NCBI GenBank assembly: GCA_017456055.1
Contig: JAFTKC010000004.1
Span: 1 to 39,079, forward strand
DNA: 39,079 nt
Direction: 5' to 3'
DNA from: Clostridia bacterium
Lineage (GTDB): Bacteria; Bacillota; Clostridia; Christensenellales; Borkfalkiaceae
Below the pieces are notes generated by a model. That model searched no databases and was not told where the DNA came from. It was given only the letters and a program-made list of their open reading frames with translations. Below are positions 14,434 through 22,777 of the stretch, piece by piece; position 1 is the stretch's first letter; the number at the start of each line of letters is the position of its first letter. The translations under genes were made by a program, and so were the position numbers.

Positions 14434-16289
14434 TGAATACTTATATAGAAGGAAAATTTGATGCTGTTGTAATCGGCGCGGGACACGCCGGTTGCGAAGC
14501 GGCGCTTGCCCTCGCTAGAACGGGCTTTAATACGGCTATGCTCACTCTAAATTTAGATAGTATAGCCTTTATGGCGTGCAACCCTTCTATAGGTGGAACG
14601 GCTAAGGGGCAAATCGTTAGAGAAATTGACGCGCTCGGTGGCGAAATGGGGGTTAACGCCGACAAGGCGCTTCTTCAAATTCGTATGCTTAACCGTGGTA
14701 AAGGGGCTGCCGTTCAATCACTTCGTGGACAAGAAGATAAAAACCTTTACCATACTTTAATGAAACAAACTTTAGAAAATACTAAAAATCTAAAGATTTT
14801 ACAAGGCGAAGCCGTAGAAATTTTAACCGATGGCAAGCGTGTGACCGGTGTTTTGACTGCCTTTGGTGGAATTTTAGAGTGCAAATCCGTTATCGTGGCT
14901 ACGGGCGTTTACCTTAACGGAAGCGTTATTGCAGGCGAGTGGCGTCAAGCAAGTGGACCTAACGGATTCCAACCTGCTAACGAACTAACAAAAAACCTAA
15001 TGGAATTAGGCTTTTCTATTAGAAGATTTAAGACGGGGACTCCTGCTAGAGTGGACGCTAAAACTATTGATTTTTCCGTTTTAGAAATTCAAGAAGGCGA
15101 AACGGACATTTATCCGTTTAGTTTGCTAACGGATGGTGTTCCACAAAAGCAAAGACCTTGCTATCTTACCTACACTAACGAAGAAACGCATAGAATTATC
15201 AAGGAAAATTTACATCGTTCACCATTATATTCAGGTAAAATTCACGGCACAGGCCCTAGATATTGTCCATCTATTGAAGACAAGGTGGTTAGGTTTGCCG
15301 ATAAAGACCGTCATCAACTATTTTTAGAGCCAGAGGGGGCTGATACCGACGAGATTTACGTTCAAGGCATGTCTTCTTCTCTTCCGCACGACGTTCAAAA
15401 GGCTATGTATAGAACGGTTAAGGGATTAGAGAATTGCGAAATTATGAGATACGCTTACGCTATTGAGTACGACGCGATTGATTCACTTGACCTTTACCCT
15501 ACTCTAGAGTATAAAAAAATAGAAAATCTTTTCACGGCAGGTCAAATTAACGGAACTAGTGGATATGAAGAGGCTGCTGCGCAAGGTCTTATCGCAGGGC
15601 TTAACGCATCTCTTAAAATGCGAAATGAAGAGCAACTTATTATCACTCGTGACAAGGCGTACATCGGCGTTTTAATAGACGACTTGGTGACTAAAGGCAC
15701 TAACGAGCCTTATCGTATGATGACTAGCCGTGCAGAATATAGACTTATTTTAAGGCAAGATAACGCCGACTTTAGATTGACTGAACTCGGTAGAAAAGCA
15801 GGGCTCGTTGACGACCAAAGATATAATATATATCTAAAGAGAAAGGAACTTTACGAAAAGGCAATCGAGCAAGTGGACGTGCTTCTTAAACCAAACGCTT
15901 TACTTCCAATTCTAGAAAGATATAACTTTACTAAGCCTGATAAAGCCCTTTCGGTTGGCGATTTAATTAGGCGTGGTATTCCACTTAACGAAATAAAAGA
16001 AGAGTTCTCTCTATTTTTAGATATTCCTAAAGAAATTTTGGATATGGTGGAGATAGACGCTAAGTATGAAGGGTATTTACAAAAGGGCTTAGAACAAATT
16101 GAAAAGACCAAAAAGTTAGAAGAAAAACTTCTCCCAGAAGACATAAACTATCTTGAAATTAAGGGGCTTAGAATTGAAGCAAGGCAAAAATTAGACAAGA
16201 TTAGACCTAAAAACTTAGGTCAGGCAGGTAGAATTTCGGGTGTTTCCCCCGCAGATATCGCCGTTTTGATGGTTTATTTAAAAAAATAA
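14433..16289 (+). CDS. mnmG: tRNA uridine-34 5-carboxymethylaminomethyl modification enzyme MnmG
   Basis: MnmG (GidA), an FAD enzyme that works with MnmE to modify the wobble uridine of several tRNAs. The 618-residue length is normal. Motifs include the dinucleotide fold VIGAGHAGCEAALALARTG, ACNPSIGGTAKGQIVREIDALGGEMG, RMLNRGKGAAVQSLRGQ and, near the C terminus, EARQKLDKIRPKNLGQAGRISGVSPADI. The start codon shares its A with the dnaA stop codon and has no good ribosome site of its own, so translation is probably coupled to dnaA. Its usual neighbour rsmG is elsewhere in the window; mnmE is not present. Confidence 0.97.
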   Translation: MNTYIEGKFDAVVIGAGHAGCEAALALARTGFNTAMLTLNLDSIAFMACNPSIGGTAKGQIVREIDALGGEMGVNADKALLQIRMLNRGKGAAVQSLRGQEDKNLYHTLMKQTLENTKNLKILQGEAVEILTDGKRVTGVLTAFGGILECKSVIVATGVYLNGSVIAGEWRQASGPNGFQPANELTKNLMELGFSIRRFKTGTPARVDAKTIDFSVLEIQEGETDIYPFSLLTDGVPQKQRPCYLTYTNEETHRIIKENLHRSPLYSGKIHGTGPRYCPSIEDKVVRFADKDRHQLFLEPEGADTDEIYVQGMSSSLPHDVQKAMYRTVKGLENCEIMRYAYAIEYDAIDSLDLYPTLEYKKIENLFTAGQINGTSGYEEAAAQGLIAGLNASLKMRNEEQLIITRDKAYIGVLIDDLVTKGTNEPYRMMTSRAEYRLILRQDNADFRLTELGRKAGLVDDQRYNIYLKRKELYEKAIEQVDVLLKPNALLPILERYNFTKPDKALSVGDLIRRGIPLNEIKEEFSLFLDIPKEILDMVEIDAKYEGYLQKGLEQIEKTKKLEEKLLPEDINYLEIKGLRIEARQKLDKIRPKNLGQAGRISGVSPADIAVLMVYLKK

Positions 16290-16291
16290 AT

Positions 16292-16319
16292 AAAGCAATC
16301 TAAATTAGATTGCTTTTTT
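16292..16319 (+). terminator. terminator after mnmG
   Basis: AAGCAATC and GATTGCTT arms around a short TA-rich loop, then T6. Confidence 0.85.
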
Positions 16320-16330
16320 AGTTCAAATTG

Positions 16331-16688
16331 CTTTTAAGTTAGTCGATAAGCCGAATTCTGTCGTGTACGGTCATTTATCTAGCGAATATGGTTTCCCATA
16401 TCGTCAAGCGATATTTAGTTAGGCTTTATCAGGCGAAACTCCCTATTCGATAAAACCTGTCAATCTTGCTTCAGGTGGGGTTTACACTGCTCCCCTCGTC
16501 ACCGAGAGGACGGTATGCTCTTACCATGCCTTTTCACCCTTACCGATTGTATCGGCGGTAATTTTCTGTTGCACTTTCCTTAAGGTCACCCTCACTGGGA
16601 TTTCTCCAGCACCCTGTTTCTAAGAAGTTCGGACTTTCCTCATTGACGGTTTCTCTCCGCCCCCGCGACCGTATAACCAACTTAAAAG
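16331..16688 (-). ncRNA. rnpB: RNase P RNA
   Basis: The catalytic RNA of RNase P. Minus-strand landmarks are GAGGAAAGTCCGAACTTC near the 5' end, GGGTGACCTTAAGGAAAGTGCAAC in two adjoining blocks in the middle, and GACAGAATTCGGCTTATCG near the 3' end. The ends are set by the P1 helix: CTTTTAAGTT (from 16688) pairs perfectly with AACTTAAAAG (ending at 16331), giving about 358 nt. The protein partner rnpA is at 3684-4019. Exact mature ends are inferred. Confidence 0.95.
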
Positions 16689-16924
16689 TACGCTAATTAT
16701 AAACCTTTTATCCCATTTTGTCAAGCAAAAGAAAAAGACGGAAAATTATATAAACTTTCTGTCTTTTCCATTTTATAAGGTTTTAATCTTTTAGATTAGA
16801 ACGTCTTTGCCAACTTTTATTAAATCTTGGATTGTGAAAAAATACTTTTTCATCTTCAAACTTAAATATTTATCTCAAAATTTTTATAATACCGATAAAA
16901 CTATCTTTATTATCTTAAAATTTC

Positions 16925-17102
16925 TTATAAATCGTCGGCATCTTGCGTAGGTATAGCGTACTTGTCGTCGCTACATACTCCCGTGTAAGAACCATTAGGA
17001 TCATAATTACTACTAATAAATGAGTTATTTACAATCTTTGGTAGTTTTTTCTTGACTGTTCTTCTTACTGGCAGTCTTGTTATTCTTATTCTGTTTCTTC
17101 AT
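16925..17102 (-). pseudogene. small conserved-type protein gene with a +1 frameshift near its start
   Basis: On the minus strand a GGGGG ribosome site precedes ATG at 17102, but that frame stops after 25 codons. The +1 frame is open to a stop at 16925 and reads like a real basic-then-acidic small protein: RITRLPVRR, NNSF, YDPNGSYTG, and a final QDADDL. Removing one A from the AAGAAAC at codons 2-4 joins start and frame into about 58 residues. I recall short Clostridia proteins with SYTG and QDADDL motifs, function unknown. Possibilities are a true mutation, a sequencing error, or frameshifting. Confidence 0.55.
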
Positions 17103-17181
17103 GATTTTCCCCCTTACAGTAATTACTATGGGCAATGTTATTTTTTCTATTCATATTTTTATAAAAAAATTTTAAAAGGTT

Positions 17182-17206
17182 AAGGGGCGAACTTTTTTCG
17201 CCCCTT
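17182..17206 (-). terminator. GC-rich hairpin, possible terminator
   Basis: AAGGGGCGA (17182-17190) and TCGCCCCTT (17198-17206). On the minus strand it is followed by AACCTTTTAAAATTTTTT, a broken T tract. It could end a transcript covering the mini reading frames upstream. Confidence 0.45.
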
Positions 17207-17288
17207 AGAATCTATGTTATTTAGTTTTTTGGCTTATCGTCACTACCGCTTACGGCAGATATTTTTTTAGATTACTAAAATGCTTTTT

Positions 17289-17450
17289 CTAAAGCGTCGT
17301 CGCCTGCCTTACGGGTTTTTTAAGATAAGCAAGATTACAGTTGATTGGTCTATACCCCCTTTTTTAATTTTAACGCTAATTTGTACATTGGACCTTCCCC
17401 CTTAATTTTATTTTTTTTGGGTTCTTCTGTTCATTGGTCCAACCCTCCTT
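17289..17450 (-). repeat. three short tandem repeats with ribosome-site-like G runs and start-like codons
   Basis: On the minus strand, GGAGGG..GGACCAATG (ATG at 17434), GGGGGAAGGTCCAATG (ATG at 17388) and GGGGGTATAGACCAATC (ATC at 17345) recur every 43-46 nt. The first two open reading frames of 8 and 12 codons; the third, if ATC could start, gives 18 codons. Products and function are unknown; this may be a decayed peptide-gene array. Confidence 0.4.
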
Positions 17451-17557
17451 TAGTGAAATCTTATTTTCAATTATATTTTAAACTATGATTTTCTCTCCGT
17501 CAATACGTTTTTTAAAAATTTTCTTTAATTTTTAAAACAAAATTTTTAAAAACTATA

Positions 17558-17621
17558 TTGATTTTACTATATATTATATGGTATAATAAATTTGTTGGGG
17601 AGATGAAATCTACCCTTTTTT
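17558..17621 (+). promoter_or_regulatory. promoter followed within about 30 nt by a terminator
   Basis: TTGATT (17558-17563), 18 nt, TATAAT (17582-17587). A hairpin of GGG and AGAT (17597-17604) with ATCT and CCC (17608-17615), containing one G-A mismatch, and then T6 follow. No gene lies between. It predicts a very short RNA. Confidence 0.45.
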
Positions 17622-17637
17622 CGTTTTAAATATAATT

Positions 17638-17668
17638 AAAAATCGCTAGCATTTTACTAGCGATTTTT
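17638..17668 (-). terminator. terminator of the kinase-pepV operon
   Basis: CGCTAG (17644-17649) and CTAGCG (17657-17662), flanked by an A run and a T run, so it can work on both strands. Confidence 0.8.
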
Positions 17669-17681
17669 GTTTGCGTTTGTG

Positions 17682-18503
17682 TTATCTAACACCTATTTTA
17701 GTGCATTTTGCTTTTCCAGATAAGATATCTTTAATTTTGTATTTTGAGTTGGCGATAATTACCGTTGTGCCGATTTTTACCGCTTCTTTAACGTATTCTA
17801 GTTTTGCTCTCGCCCCGTTTGCCCCTACTCTAGAAGCCCCGTTGCAGTAGTTTTCGCATAGAGTAATGTTTTCTAAAACTTCGTTTACGTCTTTTCCACT
17901 AATTTCCTCGATAAGAGTGTCGGGATTTTGACTATCTTTGTAAATTCCGTTAGCACTCGTTAGTATAAGCAAGGTTTTTGCTTTAACTAGGCAAGCAATT
18001 TGCGAAGCCGTTTCGTCGTTGTCTACGCACTCTACTACGTTTTTGTGGTCTTTTTTTAACGATTGAATTTCTAAACGCCTATTTTCTTCAATACTAACTG
18101 CGTCGTTATAGTTGATTATTGGTATTGCGTTTTGTTCTTTTGCACGAAGTAGCATTTCTTTTAAATGCTCTCTCTTAGAATCGTCGTTAAAGTGTTGGTG
18201 CTCGATTAATACTTGTCTTATTGAATATTTTGGATCTACGTATTGGCGATAAGTTGACATCAATATTGATTGTCCTTGTGCGGCGTAGTCGGTTTTTACG
18301 TCTTCAGGATTTCCCTTTAGTTCTTTCCCCGTTCTTTGAACGTAGTCGATTCTACCCGTTTCTACTGCTCCCGAAGTCACCCATACGTAGCCCGGCTTTA
18401 ATTCCCTACTAATTCTTGCTATAAGGGTGTAGTCGAGCATATTGTTTTCTTTGTTTATAAGCGCCATTGAGCCTATTTTTCCAACTAGTTCTACGTCAAA
18501 CAT
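17682..18503 (-). CDS. amino-acid kinase family protein (glutamate 5-kinase-like)
   Basis: A 273-residue cytoplasmic kinase of the amino-acid/carbamate/uridylate kinase fold. Clear elements are LVGKIGSMAL near the N terminus (in place of the usual KVGSS), VTSGAVETGR, a VDNDETASQIA segment resembling the ProB substrate loop, LLILTSANGIYKD and a GAKLEYVKEA-like helix written here as GARAKLEYVKEAV. ProB phosphorylates glutamate in proline synthesis, but no proA follows and the N-terminal loop departs from ProB, so the substrate is uncertain. It is 10 nt downstream of pepV in the same operon and ends at a strong terminator. Confidence 0.75.
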   Translation of the reverse strand: MFDVELVGKIGSMALINKENNMLDYTLIARISRELKPGYVWVTSGAVETGRIDYVQRTGKELKGNPEDVKTDYAAQGQSILMSTYRQYVDPKYSIRQVLIEHQHFNDDSKREHLKEMLLRAKEQNAIPIINYNDAVSIEENRRLEIQSLKKDHKNVVECVDNDETASQIACLVKAKTLLILTSANGIYKDSQNPDTLIEEISGKDVNEVLENITLCENYCNGASRVGANGARAKLEYVKEAVKIGTTVIIANSKYKIKDILSGKAKCTKIGVR

Positions 18504-18513
18504 AAATTTTTTC

Positions 18514-19782
18514 CTATTGTACTAAATTGTAAATTGCTTGTTTATATATTTCGTATGATTCAAGGAAGTGCTTTTTATCTACGAATTCGTTCGCTTGGTG
18601 GCAACTTCCTGGCCAAACGTCGTCCCCCACGCCGAAAGACGCGCCTTGTTCAAATACTCTTGCGTACGTTGATCCACACATTGCTTGGGGAGTTCCGTCC
18701 TTTTTGGTCACGCTACTATACGCATCGGTCAACGCTTTTATCATAAAGCAGTTCTTGTCGGTCATAAATGGTGGGTGTTTTTCAAAGATGGAATACTCTA
18801 GCCCTAATTTATCAATGCAGGACGTAAGGTCTTCAGCAGTTAGTGGAGCAGGAACTCTTAGGTCACACCAAAGTTCGTATCCCTCGTTTGTTTTTATTAC
18901 TAAGTTTGGCGAGATAGAAGTCACGCCTTGCTCGTTTTTATAATTAGAAAGTCCAATTCCGTCGTCAAACAACTTTTCTACTATGCCGTTTAAGTTAACG
19001 CCACGCTCTTGCATATACTTAAAGATTTGCTTAAACGCATTTTTGCCTTCTTCTGGGTGTGAGCCGTGAGCAGTTATGCCTACGCTCTCTAACGTGTTGC
19101 CGTCGATTAGTTTTAAGCCTAGTTTTTCTATTAGATTTTTATCCATTTGGCTCTCTTCCACGTTTACCGTAGCATAGTCGCAAACGGCGTTAAGCGCTTT
19201 TCCACCGAAAAGGTTTGTAAAACCCGTCATCTTAGGCAATTTAATTTTTAATATATACATTCCCTTTTCCGAATACGTTGCAGGAAAGTTTCCGTCAGGA
19301 GAAAATCCATATTTTGGGAAAGTGGTTTTGCTTTGCATATATTCAACGTCTTTCCATCCGTCTTCTTCGTTGCAACCTACGAAAAATCTAATTTTTTTAT
19401 TAAACTTTACGCCTTCGTCAATTAACTCCTTTAATGCGAAAAGGCAAAGAAGAGACGGACCTTTATCGTCCTCAACGCCTCTAGCAATGAGTTTTCCGTC
19501 TTTTTCGGTTAGTTCAAATGGTGGGGTGTTCCAACCTGAGCCTACGGGAACAACGTCTAAGTGCCCCATAATACCTATTTCGTCACCCTCTCCTACTATT
19601 ATTTCTCCACCATAGCCATCGTAGTTTATGGTCTTAAAGCCGAACTCATTTGCGAGAGATAAAAAGTAATCGAGTGCAAGTCTGTTTTGCTCGCCAAAAG
19701 GCGCTCCTTCTTTAGCCTCGCCCCTAACGCTTTCAAAAGCAATTAATTTTTTTAAACAAGGAAAAAATTTTGAATAATCCAT
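18514..19782 (-). CDS. pepV: M20 family dipeptidase, PepV-like
   Basis: A metallopeptidase that cleaves dipeptides in the cytoplasm. The 422 residues contain the metal ligands of the M20 family: H74 and D76 in GHLDVVPVG, D105 in RGVEDDKG, E139/E140 in NEEDGW and a late His in GSCHQANEFV. The lid domain (about 180-300) and the SYTARV-like CGSTYARVF segment fit PepV. The start at 19782 has a GGAG site; the longer open frame upstream is not used. It leads an operon with the amino-acid kinase gene 10 nt downstream. Confidence 0.9.
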   Translation of the reverse strand: MDYSKFFPCLKKLIAFESVRGEAKEGAPFGEQNRLALDYFLSLANEFGFKTINYDGYGGEIIVGEGDEIGIMGHLDVVPVGSGWNTPPFELTEKDGKLIARGVEDDKGPSLLCLFALKELIDEGVKFNKKIRFFVGCNEEDGWKDVEYMQSKTTFPKYGFSPDGNFPATYSEKGMYILKIKLPKMTGFTNLFGGKALNAVCDYATVNVEESQMDKNLIEKLGLKLIDGNTLESVGITAHGSHPEEGKNAFKQIFKYMQERGVNLNGIVEKLFDDGIGLSNYKNEQGVTSISPNLVIKTNEGYELWCDLRVPAPLTAEDLTSCIDKLGLEYSIFEKHPPFMTDKNCFMIKALTDAYSSVTKKDGTPQAMCGSTYARVFEQGASFGVGDDVWPGSCHQANEFVDKKHFLESYEIYKQAIYNLVQ

Positions 19783-19807
19783 AAGAAACTCCTTTTTTAC
19801 TATATTT

Positions 19808-19836
19808 ATTATATTATGTTTTTCGCCGTTTTGCAA
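19808..19836 (-). promoter_or_regulatory. pepV operon promoter
   Basis: On the minus strand TTGCAA (19831-19836), 17 nt, TATAAT (19808-19813). Confidence 0.7.
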
Positions 19837-19903
19837 ACTCTTTGACAAAAAATAATTATTATAGAAAAAAAACATAATAATTCTTTTAATTTTTTTATTC
19901 TTA

Positions 19904-19912
19904 TGGTAAAAT
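19904..19912 (+). promoter_or_regulatory. radC extended -10 promoter, predicted leaderless
   Basis: TGG-TAAAAT with the hexamer at 19907-19912, exactly 6 nt before the ATG at 19919. There is no ribosome binding site and no strong -35 box. Confidence 0.55.
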
Positions 19913-19918
19913 ATTCCT

Positions 19919-20644
19919 ATGGAAAAGGATATTCATAAAGGACATAGAGATAGAATGATGCAAAGGGCGTTTGACAATCCTCAAGGGCTTGCCGAACACG
20001 AACTCTTAGAAGTATTACTCTATCGCATTATACCAAGAGTAGACACTAATCCTCTCGCTCATAGGCTTCTAAGGGCTTTTGGAGATTTGAACGGAGTTCT
20101 ATCTGCTTCACCTAGTGAACTTGCTACGGTGGAGGGCGTTGGTAAAAAGGTTGCTGCCGAACTCGTTATTCTCGGCAAGATTTTTGAAAACGTAAAAGAA
20201 CAAAAGAAAAAGAAGGTTGTCGCTTGGTCTTTTCACGTTCTTAAAGACCAAATTATTGAGCAGTTTTCCAAGTTGACTAAAGAGAGTACGACGGTAATTA
20301 TGCTCGATAAAAAGTACAACATTTTACACGAATTGCCGTGGCTTAGTGGAACTGCAGATAATATTTCTATTAGCACTTTGGAAATCGTTAAAAGTTTTGC
20401 CGTTTTTAAGCCAAAATTTTTAATAGTCGTCCACAACCACCCTAGCGGAAGTCTTGATCCTAGTGATGAAGATGATTTCACCACCAAAAAACTCAACGTT
20501 TTGTGCGAAATTCACGGTGTTTCTCTAATTGACCATATTATAGTTGCTGGAAACGACGCTTATAGTTATTGTACTTCGGGTAGGCTTACTAAGGTAAAGG
20601 AAGTTTCTAGCCTTAATAAGATTATGGATAAAATTAAAGAGTAG
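19919..20644 (+). CDS. radC: RadC-family JAB-domain protein
   Basis: A 241-residue protein of the RadC (DUF2466) family. It has an N-terminal helix-hairpin-helix-like part (EHELLEVLLYRIIPRVDTNPLAHRLL, VEGVGKKVAAEL) and a C-terminal JAB/MPN metalloprotease-like domain with HNHPSG (172-177) followed by S182 and D185, the expected zinc-binding pattern. Despite its name the family has no proven repair role; some members occur on mobile elements, but this one is chromosomal. It has no ribosome site and the -10 lies 6 nt upstream, so a leaderless mRNA is likely. Confidence 0.92.
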   Translation: MEKDIHKGHRDRMMQRAFDNPQGLAEHELLEVLLYRIIPRVDTNPLAHRLLRAFGDLNGVLSASPSELATVEGVGKKVAAELVILGKIFENVKEQKKKKVVAWSFHVLKDQIIEQFSKLTKESTTVIMLDKKYNILHELPWLSGTADNISISTLEIVKSFAVFKPKFLIVVHNHPSGSLDPSDEDDFTTKKLNVLCEIHGVSLIDHIIVAGNDAYSYCTSGRLTKVKEVSSLNKIMDKIKE

Positions 20645-20689
20645 TGAAAGAAACTAAAACCTATTAAACTATTCATTATATATAATAAA

Positions 20690-20731
20690 AAAACTCACTA
20701 GTAAAAGAGCGTATCTTTGTTAGTGAGTTTT
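20690..20731. terminator. bidirectional terminator between radC and yyaC
   Basis: AAAACTCACTA (20690-20700) and TAGTGAGTTTT (20721-20731) form the stem between convergent genes. Confidence 0.8.
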
Positions 20732-20740
20732 GTTTTTATT

Positions 20741-21301
20741 TTATACGGCAATGGAATTTTGTCTTTCTTTTAGGAAAAGTTCTATCCCGTTTGAAATTTG
20801 CTCTGCCATTTTATATATTAAGTTTAGCCTAGTTGTCGATAGTAGTTTATAGGCGTTTTTTTCCTTTGGGGCTACTACCCCGATTATGCTTATATCACCT
20901 ACCGTTTTTAAGTTTTTATTTACGCCAAGACCTGGCTTTATTCCCTTGTTTATTACTCGAATTGCACCAACGTCTTCAAAATTGCCGACGGCAGCGTCTA
21001 TTGCTAAAACAATGCTATTTGGGTGAAAATTTTTTAGGTAAGATTTTGCATAATCTATCTCTTTTGCCGTGATAGGAAAATCTAACGTGCCGTACACGTG
21101 TGTTTTTACGTTTTTCTTTGTTAGGTTTGTGCCGACGAGTGGACCTAAACTATCACCCATTACTAAATCGCTACCAACACATAACACTACTACGGATTTT
21201 TCGCTTGCTAACCTTTCTAAACACGTAGAAATATTTTGACTTAGGTTTTTATTATAGACGCTAAAAGAATATATTTTTGCGTTTTCATTTGGCTTTTTCA
21301 T
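20741..21301 (-). CDS. yyaC: YyaC family spore protein
   Basis: A 186-residue protein of the YyaC (DUF1256) family, putative sporulation proteins structurally related to hydrogenase-maturation and Gpr-type proteases. Matching parts are VVVLCVGSDLVMGDSLGPLVG, VYGTLDFPITAKEI, IVLAIDAAVGNFEDVGAIRV, GIKPGLGVNKNLKTVGDISIIGVV. Its presence suggests that the organism, or its ancestors, could form spores. An AAAGGA site lies unusually far (about 17 nt) from the ATG, so initiation may be weak or depend on mRNA folding. Confidence 0.9.
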   Translation of the reverse strand: MKKPNENAKIYSFSVYNKNLSQNISTCLERLASEKSVVVLCVGSDLVMGDSLGPLVGTNLTKKNVKTHVYGTLDFPITAKEIDYAKSYLKNFHPNSIVLAIDAAVGNFEDVGAIRVINKGIKPGLGVNKNLKTVGDISIIGVVAPKEKNAYKLLSTTRLNLIYKMAEQISNGIELFLKERQNSIAV

Positions 21302-21384
21302 TGTTTTGATTTTAATTTTCCTTTAAGTTTTTCCTTTGTGTTATTCCCTAAACTCTTTATTTTTATACTTTTTTCTAGAAAGCA

Positions 21385-21413
21385 TTGAATTTTAGGCAAA
21401 TTTTTGGTATAAT
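21385..21413 (+). promoter_or_regulatory. cvpA promoter
   Basis: TTGAAT (21385-21390), 17 nt, TATAAT (21408-21413), followed by an AAAAGGGG ribosome site. Confidence 0.7.
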
Positions 21414-21441
21414 CTATTAAAATAGGTCAAAAGGGGCTTTT

Positions 21442-22203
21442 ATGAATTTATTATCTGCATCTTATGGCCTTATAACCGACGCTGTGTTAATTGTTTTATT
21501 GCTAATTTTCGTTGTCGTTGGGTGTAGAAAAGGGTTCGTAAAATCTTTTCTTTCTACCTTTGGCTCGTTCTTTAGTATAATACTTGCCGTCTTGCTTTGT
21601 TCTACTGTGGCGAACTTTTTAGAAACTAAGTATTCGCTGATTACTTCCATTTCTAATGGGGTTTCGGGTGTGCTTGCCGACATATTCGGCGCAGACCTTA
21701 TGGATCTCACTCTTGCAGAGGCTTCAAACGTTTCGCTAACTGAAACAAATCTTTCAAGGTGGTTAATTAAAATTATTATCGACGTGAAGGGTACGGGCAA
21801 CGTTCCTGCTGATACAACCATTAGTCAGGTTATTTCCCCTGTGTTTGGATACTATATCACGTGTATTCTTTCGGTTATAGGCTTGTATTTCATTTTTAGA
21901 ATAATTTTCTTTATTATCGGTGAACTAACTAAGGCGCTACACAAAGTTAAAGTCGTTGGAACTGTTGATAAACTTTTAGGCGCTGTGTTCGGGCTTGTTA
22001 AAGGTATTATTATAATTCAAATCCTTTTTATTACTATAAAAATTATTCCACTATCATTTGTTCAAGACCTTGTAGTATATATTGAAAGTTCAAGTGTTGC
22101 TAAAGTAATTGAAAGTATAAACGTATCGTCTTATATCTTACACGCAATGACTGAGGTTAATTTAACTGAGATAATACAAAAAGTAATTTCAAATAGTTTA
22201 TAA
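21442..22203 (+). CDS. CvpA family membrane protein
   Basis: A 253-residue integral membrane protein. Hydrophobic helices lie at about 8-28, 36-56, 134-160 and 180-205. The pattern VGCRKGFVKSF after the first helix and LDKLLGAVFGLVKGIII near the third matches the CvpA/colicin V production family (read here as VDKLLGAVFG). Family members are implicated in envelope homeostasis, without a settled mechanism. It is monocistronic and ends at a strong hairpin terminator. Confidence 0.85.
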   Translation: MNLLSASYGLITDAVLIVLLLIFVVVGCRKGFVKSFLSTFGSFFSIILAVLLCSTVANFLETKYSLITSISNGVSGVLADIFGADLMDLTLAEASNVSLTETNLSRWLIKIIIDVKGTGNVPADTTISQVISPVFGYYITCILSVIGLYFIFRIIFFIIGELTKALHKVKVVGTVDKLLGAVFGLVKGIIIIQILFITIKIIPLSFVQDLVVYIESSSVAKVIESINVSSYILHAMTEVNLTEIIQKVISNSL

Positions 22204-22210
22204 ATAATTT

Positions 22211-22243
22211 ATAGCGCTAGAAATATTATCTAGCGCTATTTTA
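22211..22243 (+). terminator. terminator after cvpA
   Basis: ATAGCGCTAGA (22211-22221) and TCTAGCGCTAT (22229-22239), then T-rich sequence. Confidence 0.8.
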
Positions 22244-22777
22244 TTTTGCGCGCTAAAAGACCAGTATTTTTAGATTTTTATATTTGATTGCGTTATTAAA
22301 ATTAAACTTCTTTCTTTGGTGTAAAGAAGATTTGTTAAAATTGCAAGCGTGAATAATTTGACGTATAAACTACCACTCGTTTACGCTTCAAACTTTAACA
22401 CATTATAATTAAACGTGTGCATTTTGTTATAATTCTAAAATTGCTATAATCATCTTGCGTTAGCGTTTTGTACTGCAAAGCGATTTAATTTTTGCTTTTG
22501 CTCTGGTTAAACTAGTTGTTTTATCAATTATACGTTGCGTTTTAATAAATATTGTTAAAAACAAATCTTGTGGCATTTTCTTGGTAAAAAAAGAAATAAA
22601 TGACATTTTGCTTGAGATTTTGAAATCTCTTCAAACATTTTTTACTAAGCCTTGTTAAAATCATAAAAAATTGCGAGAATATTTAAAAAACGCTTTGCGT
22701 CTGGCGAAAAACGACCAAAAATTACTGTTTTTTGGGCGAAAAATCCTAAATTTTTAGTAAAAAACCCAAAAAAGAAA

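Larger units (their letters stand above)
16689..17681. other. gene-poor region between rnpB and the amino-acid kinase gene
   Basis: About 1 kb without an intact gene longer than 30 codons. It holds a frameshifted small gene (16925-17102), a GC-rich hairpin (17182-17206), three short tandem repeats with mini reading frames on the minus strand (about 17289-17450), a plus-strand promoter that meets a terminator after about 30 nt (17558-17621) and the kinase-gene terminator (17638-17668). AT-rich filler elsewhere shows nothing recognisable. Confidence 0.7.

Noticed and set aside
17682-18503. Calling the amino-acid kinase a true ProB
   Set aside because: The N-terminal substrate loop differs from ProB and proA is absent nearby, so only the kinase family is claimed.
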